Notes under the pieces: generated by a model
What the model was told of the DNA's origin: nothing
The model's input: the letters and a program-made list of their open reading frames with translations, nothing else
Database searches by the model: none
Position numbers and translations under genes: made by a program
NCBI GenBank assembly: GCA_964443745.1
Contig: CAYUEN010000032.1
Location: 1-22,217 of the forward strand
Direction of reading: 5' to 3'
Length of the DNA: 22,217 nt
Source of the DNA: CAYUEN01 sp964443745
Lineage (GTDB): Bacteria; Campylobacterota; Campylobacteria; Campylobacterales; QNZT01
Part shown: positions 7,534-13,640 of the stretch, in pieces
How positions within the stretch are numbered: position 1 is the stretch's first letter
How the letters are laid out: each line of letters opens with the position of its first letter

Positions 7534-8067
7534 TCAGTCGATCGCTTTTTCGAGCGCCTCTTCTCCGTTTAGATAACGGATCTCCTCTATCTTCTTGCCA
7601 TTGAGTTTCACGATACAGATCCGATCTTTCTGCGCTTCGTTTTTGAATTTTGCGGCGATGGCCGGATCGTAGATGAGCAGTACGGGAAAAGCGCTTTTTT
7701 TCAGATCCGGCAGCGCGAACGCGTTGCGAATGATCGTCGGCATCGGACTGATATCGGCGACGAACATCGCTTGGTGGTCGGCCAGATAATTCCCCTTTTG
7801 AGACTTCAGAAAGTTTCGTACGGTATGGCCTGTCTCTTTGGCGAAGCTGAAGATGAGAATACGCGTCTGGTTCGAAAGCGTATGTGCTTTGCCGAACTGA
7901 TCGGGAAGTCTGAAATCGATCGTCGTTCCCACGGCAAGCCCCTCTCCCTCGGGTACCACTTTCGCGAAATATTTGCTGGCGTCGTAGTCGTCTTTTGCGT
8001 TGAAAAAGGCGAAAAAAGCGCCACCTATAACGAGCAGTGCAATCACCGCGATCACGATTTTTTTCAT
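7534..8067 (-). CDS. Membrane-anchored thioredoxin-fold-like protein without CxxC
   Basis: The 177-residue protein starts with a single hydrophobic anchor or uncleaved signal (about residues 4-23). The rest resembles a peroxiredoxin/thioredoxin-like fold: GTTIDFRLPDQFGKAHTLSNQTRILIF in shortened view is the usual entry strand pair, and SAFPVLLIYD carries the cis-Pro-like FP. Where redoxins have their catalytic cysteine, this protein reads FAKETGHTV; I find no cysteine at the active site. It is therefore probably a binding or structural protein of the periplasm. The start is the ATG at 8067, well spaced from AAAGGA; an ATG eight codons upstream lacks such a site. It sits between a small membrane protein and an MFS transporter in one operon. 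Confidence 0.7.
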   Translation of the reverse strand: MKKIVIAVIALLVIGGAFFAFFNAKDDYDASKYFAKVVPEGEGLAVGTTIDFRLPDQFGKAHTLSNQTRILIFSFAKETGHTVRNFLKSQKGNYLADHQAMFVADISPMPTIIRNAFALPDLKKSAFPVLLIYDPAIAAKFKNEAQKDRICIVKLNGKKIEEIRYLNGEEALEKAID

Positions 8068-8092
8068 TCTGTTCCTTTGGTCGGGTTTCAAA

Positions 8093-8296
8093 TCATCCGC
8101 CGCTCGTGGAGCTCGACTGCAACCAGATGCCCACGATCAGCGAAAGAAGAATTGCGAAAGAGAAGACGAGAATATTGTACGAACGCTGGGAAATCTCTTT
8201 TTTGGTCTGTATCCATTCGACGATCTTGATCGACGGATAGACCATGAACATCAGCAAAACGATACTGAAAACGAGGGTAACGACAATATTTTGCAT
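8093..8296 (-). CDS. 67-residue membrane protein with two spans
   Basis: The protein has two hydrophobic segments (about residues 4-20 and 42-60) joined by a charged loop EWIQTKKEISQRS and ends in a Ser/Gly-rich tail. I do not recognise the family. The start follows AAGGAG at good spacing. It is the first gene of the leftward operon with the thioredoxin-like, MFS and perhaps rhodanese genes. Its promoter faces the nirC promoter across the FNR-type box at 8352-8365, so it may be induced under the same low-oxygen or NO conditions. Confidence 0.75.
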   Translation of the reverse strand: MQNIVVTLVFSIVLLMFMVYPSIKIVEWIQTKKEISQRSYNILVFSFAILLSLIVGIWLQSSSTSGG

Positions 8297-8322
8297 CTCT
8301 CTTCTCCTTGGAAATCTATTGT

Positions 8323-8328
8323 ACTATA
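8323..8328 (-). promoter_or_regulatory. Candidate -10 element of the divergent leftward operon
   Basis: TATAGT on the - strand lies 30.5 bases from the centre of the FNR-type box, almost the mirror of the rightward promoter. A start near 8316 would give a leader of about 20 bases. This makes shared activation from one box possible. Confidence 0.4.
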
Positions 8329-8351
8329 GTTGATCTCTCAAAATGGTAAGA

Positions 8352-8365
8352 TTGACATCTATCAA
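8352..8365 (+). promoter_or_regulatory. FNR/NNR-type activator box of the nirC-nirJ-nirF-nirE operon
   Basis: TTGAC-ATCT-ATCAA matches the CRP/FNR-family palindrome TTGAY-N4-RTCAA. The centre (8358.5) lies 29.5 bases before the first base of the -10 element TATGAT (8388-8393). With a start near 8400 the box is at -41.5, the classic class II activator position for FNR, DNR and NNR proteins. The regulator (anaerobic Fe-S FNR or NO-sensing DNR/NNR type) is not encoded in the window. Confidence 0.75.
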
Positions 8366-8387
8366 CCTTTTTATAAAAAAGAATTGG

Positions 8388-8393
8388 TATGAT
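8388..8393 (+). promoter_or_regulatory. -10 element of the nirC-J-F-E promoter
   Basis: TATGAT at the correct distance from the FNR-type box; expected start near 8400 with a short leader carrying AAAGGAG at 8404-8410, six bases before the ATG. Confidence 0.65.
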
Positions 8394-8416
8394 GTCAATA
8401 GACAAAGGAGAGGGAG

Positions 8417-8740
8417 ATGCCACTATCGATAAAAGTTTTTATAATATCCGCTCTACTTTTGAGTGCTCTGCTTCATGGAGACGAAACGAAAGGGAAGAAG
8501 GTTTTCGAAACCTACTGCTGGGGATGCCATCACCAGACTGCCGTCGCGTTCGGTCCACCGTTCGCACAGATCGCATCCAGACGCTCCGCGGACGAGATCC
8601 GCGCGATGATCACCGATCCTGAAGCAGTCTCCAAAACTTTCGGATACAAACGAAACGCGATGCCGAAACTTCAGCTCAAGGAGTCGGAACTGCAGGCGAT
8701 TACGGAGTATATACTCTCTTACAAACCCAAAGGAGATTGA
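8417..8740 (+). CDS. nirC: Small periplasmic c-type cytochrome (NirC-like)
   Basis: The 107-residue precursor has a signal peptide (about 1-20, ALLHG) and one heme motif, CWGCH at 34-38, with a likely distal methionine M82 (NAMPKL). It is a class I monoheme cytochrome c. As first gene of the d1 operon it matches the place of NirC (cytochrome c55x), which is thought to donate electrons to NirS or take them during d1 maturation. The sequence around the heme (CHHQTAVAFGPPF) differs from the best-known NirC proteins, so the symbol rests partly on context. The stop codon overlaps the nirJ start by one base (TGATG). Confidence 0.72.
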   Translation: MPLSIKVFIISALLLSALLHGDETKGKKVFETYCWGCHHQTAVAFGPPFAQIASRRSADEIRAMITDPEAVSKTFGYKRNAMPKLQLKESELQAITEYILSYKPKGD

Positions 8741-9867
8741 TGTTTCGACTCTCGAATCTGATACGTTCCGTCGTCGAGAACGAGCCCGCCAGAGTCTTGA
8801 ACGGCTCCATCGCGATCTGGAATTTCACCAACCGATGCAATCTCTCCTGTATGCACTGCTACTCCAAAGCGGATCTGGACGCGGTCGATACGCTCACCAC
8901 GGAAAAGATTCTGCAAACGCTTCCTGAGCTGAAAGAAAACGGTGTCAAATTCATCATCTTCTCGGGCGGGGAGCCGTTGACGCGAAAAGATATCTTCGAT
9001 ATCGCCCGGGCGTGCAAAAAAGAGGGAATCATCACCTATCTCTCCACGAACGGCCTCTATATCGGACCCCGCAACGCTCGAAAAATCCTCGATACCTTCA
9101 ACTATGTGGGAATCAGTATCGACGGAAACGAAAAAAGCCATGACCGCTTTCGCGGACTCAAAGGCTCTTTCAGGCAATCGATGGAGGCGGTACGCCTTCT
9201 CAATAGCTTTCAGAGCACCAAGGTGGGCATCCGCTTCACGATCACGAAGGAAACCTATGACGATCTTCCGTTTATCTTCGATCTGGCCGAGAAGGAGAAA
9301 ATACCCAAACTCTATATTTCCCACCTCGTCTACTCCGGCCGTGGACTCGAAAACTTCGATATGGATCTGACCAAAGAGCAGCGGCGCGAAGCGGTGGAAT
9401 ACATCCTCGAGAAGGCGTTTGCCTATTACGAAACGAAACGTGATATCGAAATCGTCACGGGGAACATGGAGCAGGATGCGATTCTTTTTCTGAAAAGATT
9501 CGGTGAAAGATTCCCCCGCCACAAAGAACGTATGCGCCAACGGCTCAGAGAGTGGGGCGGCAACTCCGCCGGGCGCAAACTTCTGAATATCGATTCCGAA
9601 GGAAACGTCAAACCGGATCCCTTCTTTCCCAAAATCGTCGGAAACATTCTGCAAGAGAGCTTTTCGGACATCTGGACGAATGCGCCGGATCCGCTCCTGC
9701 AAAAACTCCGCACCCACCCCAGGGAAATTTCGGGAAAATGTGAAAATTGCACCTGGCTCGACATCTGCAACGGCGGTTCCCGCAGCCGTGCTTACGCTAT
9801 CTACGGGGATATCTGGGCGGAGGATCCCTCATGCTATCTGACCGAAAACGAGATAAAGGAAATATGA
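8740..9867 (+). CDS. nirJ: Heme d1 biosynthesis radical SAM protein
   Basis: NirJ removes the propionate side chains of didecarboxysiroheme to form the oxo groups of heme d1. The 375-residue protein carries the radical SAM motif CNLSCMHC (C33, C37, C40), the GGEPL motif at 76-80, and a SPASM-like C-terminal cysteine set C334, C337, C343 and C365 for a second Fe-S cluster. The N-terminal NFTNRCNL and length match NirJ. The ATG at 8740 overlaps the nirC stop; a TTG one codon earlier lies too close to AGGAG. The next gene nirF starts on its stop codon, so nirC, nirJ, nirF and nirE are one tightly coupled operon. Confidence 0.92.
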   Translation: MFRLSNLIRSVVENEPARVLNGSIAIWNFTNRCNLSCMHCYSKADLDAVDTLTTEKILQTLPELKENGVKFIIFSGGEPLTRKDIFDIARACKKEGIITYLSTNGLYIGPRNARKILDTFNYVGISIDGNEKSHDRFRGLKGSFRQSMEAVRLLNSFQSTKVGIRFTITKETYDDLPFIFDLAEKEKIPKLYISHLVYSGRGLENFDMDLTKEQRREAVEYILEKAFAYYETKRDIEIVTGNMEQDAILFLKRFGERFPRHKERMRQRLREWGGNSAGRKLLNIDSEGNVKPDPFFPKIVGNILQESFSDIWTNAPDPLLQKLRTHPREISGKCENCTWLDICNGGSRSRAYAIYGDIWAEDPSCYLTENEIKEI

Positions 9868-10967
9868 TGAAACACGCATTCAAACTGTTGCTTCTCCTGC
9901 TGACGACACTTTGCACTCTCAAAGCCGGACAACCCGCGGAGAAACTCTTCGTCGTCGAGCGTGAAAGCAGCTCCCTGGCCATCATCGAAAACGATAAACT
10001 CACGGGAAAGATGCACAACCTGCACAATATGAACCATGGGGTCGTCAAGTTCAGAGACCATGACGGCTACCTGATCAGTCGTGACGGATACGTCGTCAAG
10101 TTCGATCCGAAAAAGAACAGCGTGCTCGCCGAATACAAGACGAGCAAGAGCGCGATCGGTTTCGTCATCGGCGAAAACTACGTCGCCGTCGCCAATTACG
10201 ACGACAAGAGCGTCGATATCCTCGATCGCGATCTCAAACCGCTTCAGAAAATCAAAACAGGCTCCAAAAACGTCGGAATCAAAATCTACAAAAACTATCT
10301 GATCTTCGCCGAGATGGACAAAGATCAGGTCACCGTTCTCAAAAACACGGCGCCCAAAAACGAAACACCCCGTTTCGTCGTCTATAAAACTTTCGAAAAT
10401 GTCGGCAAAATGCCGTTTGACGCCATGATCAAAGACAACGACTACATCGTGGGCTTTTTTCTGAGCAAACATTTCGGCGTTCTCGACCTTGAGAAGATGA
10501 AGTTTTCCAAAATCAAAATCTCCACCGAAAACGACAAGCCCGTATTGAAAGTACCCCATTTCGGATTTTGGAGCATCGGCGGCGACAAGATATTCGTTCC
10601 GGCCGTCGGAGACAACAAAGTGATGGTCTACGACAGCGATTTTAAGTTCATCAAAAACATACAAACACGGGGACTGCCCGTCTTCACGTCACTCAGCCCC
10701 GACAAGAAACACCTCGCCGTCACCTACTCCGGTAAAAATTTTCCGACGATCCAGATCATCGATACGAACACATTGCAAATCATCAAAACGTTCACGTTCG
10801 ACGGCAAGGTACTCCATGTCAGATGGTCCAAACTACGTCCCATACTCTACGTTTCGGTCAACGACGCCAACAAGGTCGTCGCGATAGACACCCGAAACTG
10901 GAAAATAGAAAAAGAGATTCCCGGAATCGAACACCCCTCCGGAATCTTCATCTACGAGGTGCGGTAG
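9867..10967 (+). CDS. nirF: Heme d1 biosynthesis protein NirF
   Basis: NirF is a periplasmic d1-type propeller protein that binds late heme d1 precursors and works with NirN and NirS. This 366-residue protein has a signal peptide (about 1-20, LCTLKAG) but no CxxCH heme motif. It starts with the family's FVVERESSSLAII and has H57 in NMNHGVVKF, aligned with H169 of the NirN-like protein. The cysteine C16 does not sit in a good lipobox, so I read a soluble form rather than a lipoprotein. An ATG one codon upstream (9864) is too close to AAAGGA; 9867 is better spaced and overlaps the nirJ stop by one base. The last codon lies two bases before nirE. Confidence 0.9.
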   Translation: MKHAFKLLLLLLTTLCTLKAGQPAEKLFVVERESSSLAIIENDKLTGKMHNLHNMNHGVVKFRDHDGYLISRDGYVVKFDPKKNSVLAEYKTSKSAIGFVIGENYVAVANYDDKSVDILDRDLKPLQKIKTGSKNVGIKIYKNYLIFAEMDKDQVTVLKNTAPKNETPRFVVYKTFENVGKMPFDAMIKDNDYIVGFFLSKHFGVLDLEKMKFSKIKISTENDKPVLKVPHFGFWSIGGDKIFVPAVGDNKVMVYDSDFKFIKNIQTRGLPVFTSLSPDKKHLAVTYSGKNFPTIQIIDTNTLQIIKTFTFDGKVLHVRWSKLRPILYVSVNDANKVVAIDTRNWKIEKEIPGIEHPSGIFIYEVR

Positions 10968-10969
10968 AG

Positions 10970-11707
10970 ATGGGGAAAGTCTACCTCACGGGTGCCGGTC
11001 CGGGAGATCTGGAACTGCTCACAATCAAAGCACTCCGTATCATTCGAGAAGCGGATGTGATCATCTACGATCGTCTCGCCAATCCCGACATCCTCAAAGA
11101 GGCAAAAGCCGGATGCGAATTCGTCTATGTCGGAAAGGCCGACAGCCGGCATACGCTGCCGCAGGAAGAGATCAACGAAGTAATCTATCAAAACGCGCTC
11201 AAACACGACATTGTCGTTCGCCTGAAGGGGGGAGACCCTTTCGTCTTCGGCCGCGGCGGGGAAGAGGGAATCTATCTCAAAGAGCGGGGAATCGAGTTCG
11301 AGCTGATTCCCGGCATCACGTCGGCGATCGCCGTGCCCGAATATGCGGGTATTCCCGTCACCCATCGGGGCGTCACCGTCTCCTTTCGCGTGGTTACGGG
11401 CCATGAAGCGCCCAACAAAGAGAAATCTCAGATTCCCTGGCAAAATTTCAAGAGCGACGATACGATCGTCTTTTTGATGGGACTGCACAACCTCGACAAA
11501 ATCGCTTCCAAACTGATCGAAATCGGCAAACCGGCGGACTATCCCGTCGCCGTCATCAGCAAAGGAACGACAAAAGAGGAAAAAACGGTCGTCGGCACCC
11601 TCTCGGATATTTACGAAAAGGCGAAAGACCTCCCCACCCCCGCACTCATCGTCGTTGGAAACGTCGTCAAACTGAGAGATCAGCTCAACTGGTTCGAACG
11701 AAGCTGA
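10970..11707 (+). CDS. nirE: Uroporphyrinogen-III C-methyltransferase
   Basis: The enzyme adds two SAM methyl groups to uroporphyrinogen III to give precorrin-2, the entry to siroheme, cobalamin and heme d1. The 245-residue protein begins with VYLTGAGPGDLELLT and has the family motifs VVRLKGGDPFVFGRGGEE (about 82-99) and PGITSAIAVPEYAGIPVTHRG. It has no siroheme-synthase (CysG N-terminal) extension, so oxidation and iron insertion need another protein. As last gene of the nirC-J-F operon it is best called nirE, although the same enzyme is called CobA elsewhere. It starts two bases after the nirF stop. Downstream lie T-rich runs (11731-11743) without a GC-rich stem. Confidence 0.93.
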   Translation: MGKVYLTGAGPGDLELLTIKALRIIREADVIIYDRLANPDILKEAKAGCEFVYVGKADSRHTLPQEEINEVIYQNALKHDIVVRLKGGDPFVFGRGGEEGIYLKERGIEFELIPGITSAIAVPEYAGIPVTHRGVTVSFRVVTGHEAPNKEKSQIPWQNFKSDDTIVFLMGLHNLDKIASKLIEIGKPADYPVAVISKGTTKEEKTVVGTLSDIYEKAKDLPTPALIVVGNVVKLRDQLNWFERS

Positions 11708-11744
11708 GCTCTTTGACGTAAAAAAATCACTTTTTTCTTTTTTG

Positions 11745-11758
11745 TTGATGCTTGTCAA
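11745..11758 (+). promoter_or_regulatory. Second FNR/NNR-type box, in front of a non-coding stretch
   Basis: TTGAT-GCTT-GTCAA is a near-ideal FNR-family palindrome. Its centre (11751.5) lies 29.5 bases before the first base of TATAAT at 11781, exactly the spacing seen at the nirC promoter. No ordinary ORF lies behind it; the next gene (polX) is on the other strand. It therefore most likely drives the small RNA at 11793. Confidence 0.75.
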
Positions 11759-11780
11759 TGGATTCGCGAAAATATCACGT

Positions 11781-11786
11781 TATAAT
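11781..11786 (+). promoter_or_regulatory. -10 element of the predicted small RNA
   Basis: A perfect TATAAT at the class II distance from the FNR-type box. Expected transcription start is 11793, give or take one base. Confidence 0.7.
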
Positions 11787-11792
11787 TTCCGT

Positions 11793-11898
11793 ATGGATGG
11801 CTTCCTGAACCACAAAAATGCAAGTATATGGTACCTCCATCCTTTGTTTTTAGTGTTTTCTCATACTCCCACTTTCAGGAAGCCATTCACCCGTTTTT
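11793..11898 (+). ncRNA. Predicted FNR-activated small RNA downstream of nirE
   Basis: From the predicted start, bases 11794-11809 can pair with 11874-11889: a 13-bp perfect inverted repeat extended by a G-U, a G-C and a U-A pair to 16 bp. CCCG and five T residues follow the stem, a plausible intrinsic end at about 11898. The closed RNA would be about 106 nt. Its loop of 64 bases is C/U-rich and holds ACCUCC (11833-11838), UCCUUUGU (11840-11847) and CUCCC (11866-11870), motifs able to pair with Shine-Dalgarno sequences. GGATGG (11795-11800) could pair first with CCATCC (11837-11842) in the nascent RNA. A 35-codon frame (11793-11900) is open over the same bases but would be leaderless. The element may also separate nirE from polX. 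Confidence 0.6.
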
Positions 11899-11909
11899 AA
11901 ACCGCATAC

Positions 11910-13628
11910 CTATCTGTTCAAAAACTCTATCAACGCTTCCAACCCCAAAGTATTGAGTACGTCCCCCTTTTCGATCCACCCCCGTCTTGCCTGGTTGATA
12001 CCGTAACGGATGAAATCGAGCTGATCTTTGGCGTGGGCATCGGTCGAGATCGTAAACTTCACGCCCTGTTCTTTCGCTTCACGAATATGGATATCGTTCA
12101 AATCGAGCCGCTCCGGCTGGGCGTTGATCTCCATCGCCACGCCCGCATCCGCCGCCGCTTCGAAAACCGGCCTCAAGTCAAGCGCAATCGCTTCCCGTTT
12201 GCCGATCAACCGGCCGGTAGGATGGGCGATGACATGCACGAGCGGATTTTCGATCGCTTTCAGCAGTCGTTTGGTCTGCGCCTTTTTGGAGAGAGAAAAT
12301 TTCGAATGGATAGCGGCGGTGACGATGTCGAGCTTTCGCAGTAGATCCCGCTCCATATCGAGCGATCCGTCTTCGAGAATATCCACTTCCATACCCTTGA
12401 GAATGCGAAACGGCTCGAGCTTTTCGTTGAGCGCGTCGATCTCTTCGATCTGCTTTCGCGCCTTTTTCGCATCCAATCCCTTGATCATCGCCAGTCCCGG
12501 AGAGTGGTCGGTGATCGCGATATACGCATACCCCATTTCGCGCCCTTTTCGGGCCATCTCTTCGATCGTGTGGATACCGTCGCTATAAGTCGTATGCATA
12601 TGCAGATCGCCCCGCAGGTCGGATCTTTCGATCAAATCGGGAAGCCTTCCCTTCTTTGCCGCCTCGATCTCTCCCCGCTCTTCCCTGAGTTCGGGCGGAA
12701 TGAGGGGGAGTTTCACGCTCTTGTAGACTTCCGCCTCCTCTTTTCCCGCGATACGTCTCCCTTTTTTGTAGACGCCGTATTCGTTGATTTTCAATCCCAG
12801 ATCGATCGCGATCTTCCGCACGGCGATCACATGCCGTTTCGAACCGGTAAAGTAGTGCAACGCCGCACCGTAACTCTCCTCCTTGACCGCTCTCAGATCG
12901 ATCTGCAACGCGTTTTTGAGGACCACCGTCGCGCGCGTCGTACCGGCGGAGATCACCTCGGCGATCCGTTCGAATTTCGTGAAGTATCCGATCACTTCGG
13001 CCGGATCTTCGGCGATGCAAAGCAGATCCAGATCGCCGACCGTCTCCTTTTTGCGCCGAAAACTACCCGCCACATCCACGCTCTTGAGTCCGGGAGCCTT
13101 TTTGAGATAGTCGACCAGATCGTTCGCGATTGGTTCCGCTTCCGCGAAAAGGTGCCTGACACCCTCCTGTTTGAGCAGCCGGACCCCCTTGATGATCGCC
13201 TCCTCCGTTTTGGGCCCGAACCCCTCCAGCGCACGTATCTTATGGGCTCTGGCCGCCTTTTCGAGCTCCCGCGCATCCGTGAGATGGAGTTTTTCGTAAA
13301 GAATCTTCACCCGCTTGGGGCCGAGCCCCTCGATCGAAAGCATAGAACGCAGCGATTCGGGAATCTCTTTTTTCAACGCTTCCAACTTTTGCAGTCTGCC
13401 GGTACGAACGATTTCGGCGATCTTCTCCGCCAGATCCTCTCCTATTCCGGGAAGTTTCGTCAAATCCTCCCCTCTCTCGAGCATCTCCTCGACCGACTCC
13501 CCCAACGCATCGAGCAGCCGTGCCGCGTTTCTATACGCCCGTACCCGAAACGGATTCTCCCCTTTGATTTCGAGCAGATCCGCCAATTCGTTGAAAATCG
13601 CCGCGATATCCCGATTGGTCACCTGCAT
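11910..13628 (-). CDS. polX: PolX family DNA polymerase with PHP domain
   Basis: Bacterial PolX fills short gaps in base excision repair; its PHP domain gives metal-dependent 3'-5' exonuclease and AP-endonuclease activity. The 572-residue protein shows an N-terminal 8-kDa-like region with hairpin-helix-hairpin motifs (LPGIGEDLAEKI near 59-70, IEGLGPKRVKIL near 99-110). The nucleotidyltransferase site follows: GSFRR at 188-192, D199 and D201, and D244 in QIDLRAV. A PHP domain starts at DLHMHTTYSDG (341-351), with further metal-binding segments ITDHS and STDAHA. I chose the ATG at 13628, eight bases from AGGAG; the ATG two codons upstream is only two bases from it. The gene follows gdh closely; the ribosome site overlaps the gdh stop codon. 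Confidence 0.93.
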   Translation of the reverse strand: MQVTNRDIAAIFNELADLLEIKGENPFRVRAYRNAARLLDALGESVEEMLERGEDLTKLPGIGEDLAEKIAEIVRTGRLQKLEALKKEIPESLRSMLSIEGLGPKRVKILYEKLHLTDARELEKAARAHKIRALEGFGPKTEEAIIKGVRLLKQEGVRHLFAEAEPIANDLVDYLKKAPGLKSVDVAGSFRRKKETVGDLDLLCIAEDPAEVIGYFTKFERIAEVISAGTTRATVVLKNALQIDLRAVKEESYGAALHYFTGSKRHVIAVRKIAIDLGLKINEYGVYKKGRRIAGKEEAEVYKSVKLPLIPPELREERGEIEAAKKGRLPDLIERSDLRGDLHMHTTYSDGIHTIEEMARKGREMGYAYIAITDHSPGLAMIKGLDAKKARKQIEEIDALNEKLEPFRILKGMEVDILEDGSLDMERDLLRKLDIVTAAIHSKFSLSKKAQTKRLLKAIENPLVHVIAHPTGRLIGKREAIALDLRPVFEAAADAGVAMEINAQPERLDLNDIHIREAKEQGVKFTISTDAHAKDQLDFIRYGINQARRGWIEKGDVLNTLGLEALIEFLNR

Positions 13629-13640
13629 CCGCATCGCTCC

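Noticed and set aside
8067..8091. Longer N-terminus (eight extra residues) of the thioredoxin-fold protein
   Set aside because: The downstream ATG has a well-spaced AAAGGA and places the hydrophobic anchor at the very start; the longer start has no site.
8330..8341. TTGAT-CT-CTCAA near the FNR box
   Set aside because: The half-sites are separated by two bases instead of four, so an FNR-family dimer would not fit.
11793..11900. 35-codon frame starting at the predicted small-RNA start
   Set aside because: It would be leaderless, has codon use unlike the neighbours, and the inverted repeat explains the sequence better. A short open frame of this length is not rare by chance. Kept only as an alternative.
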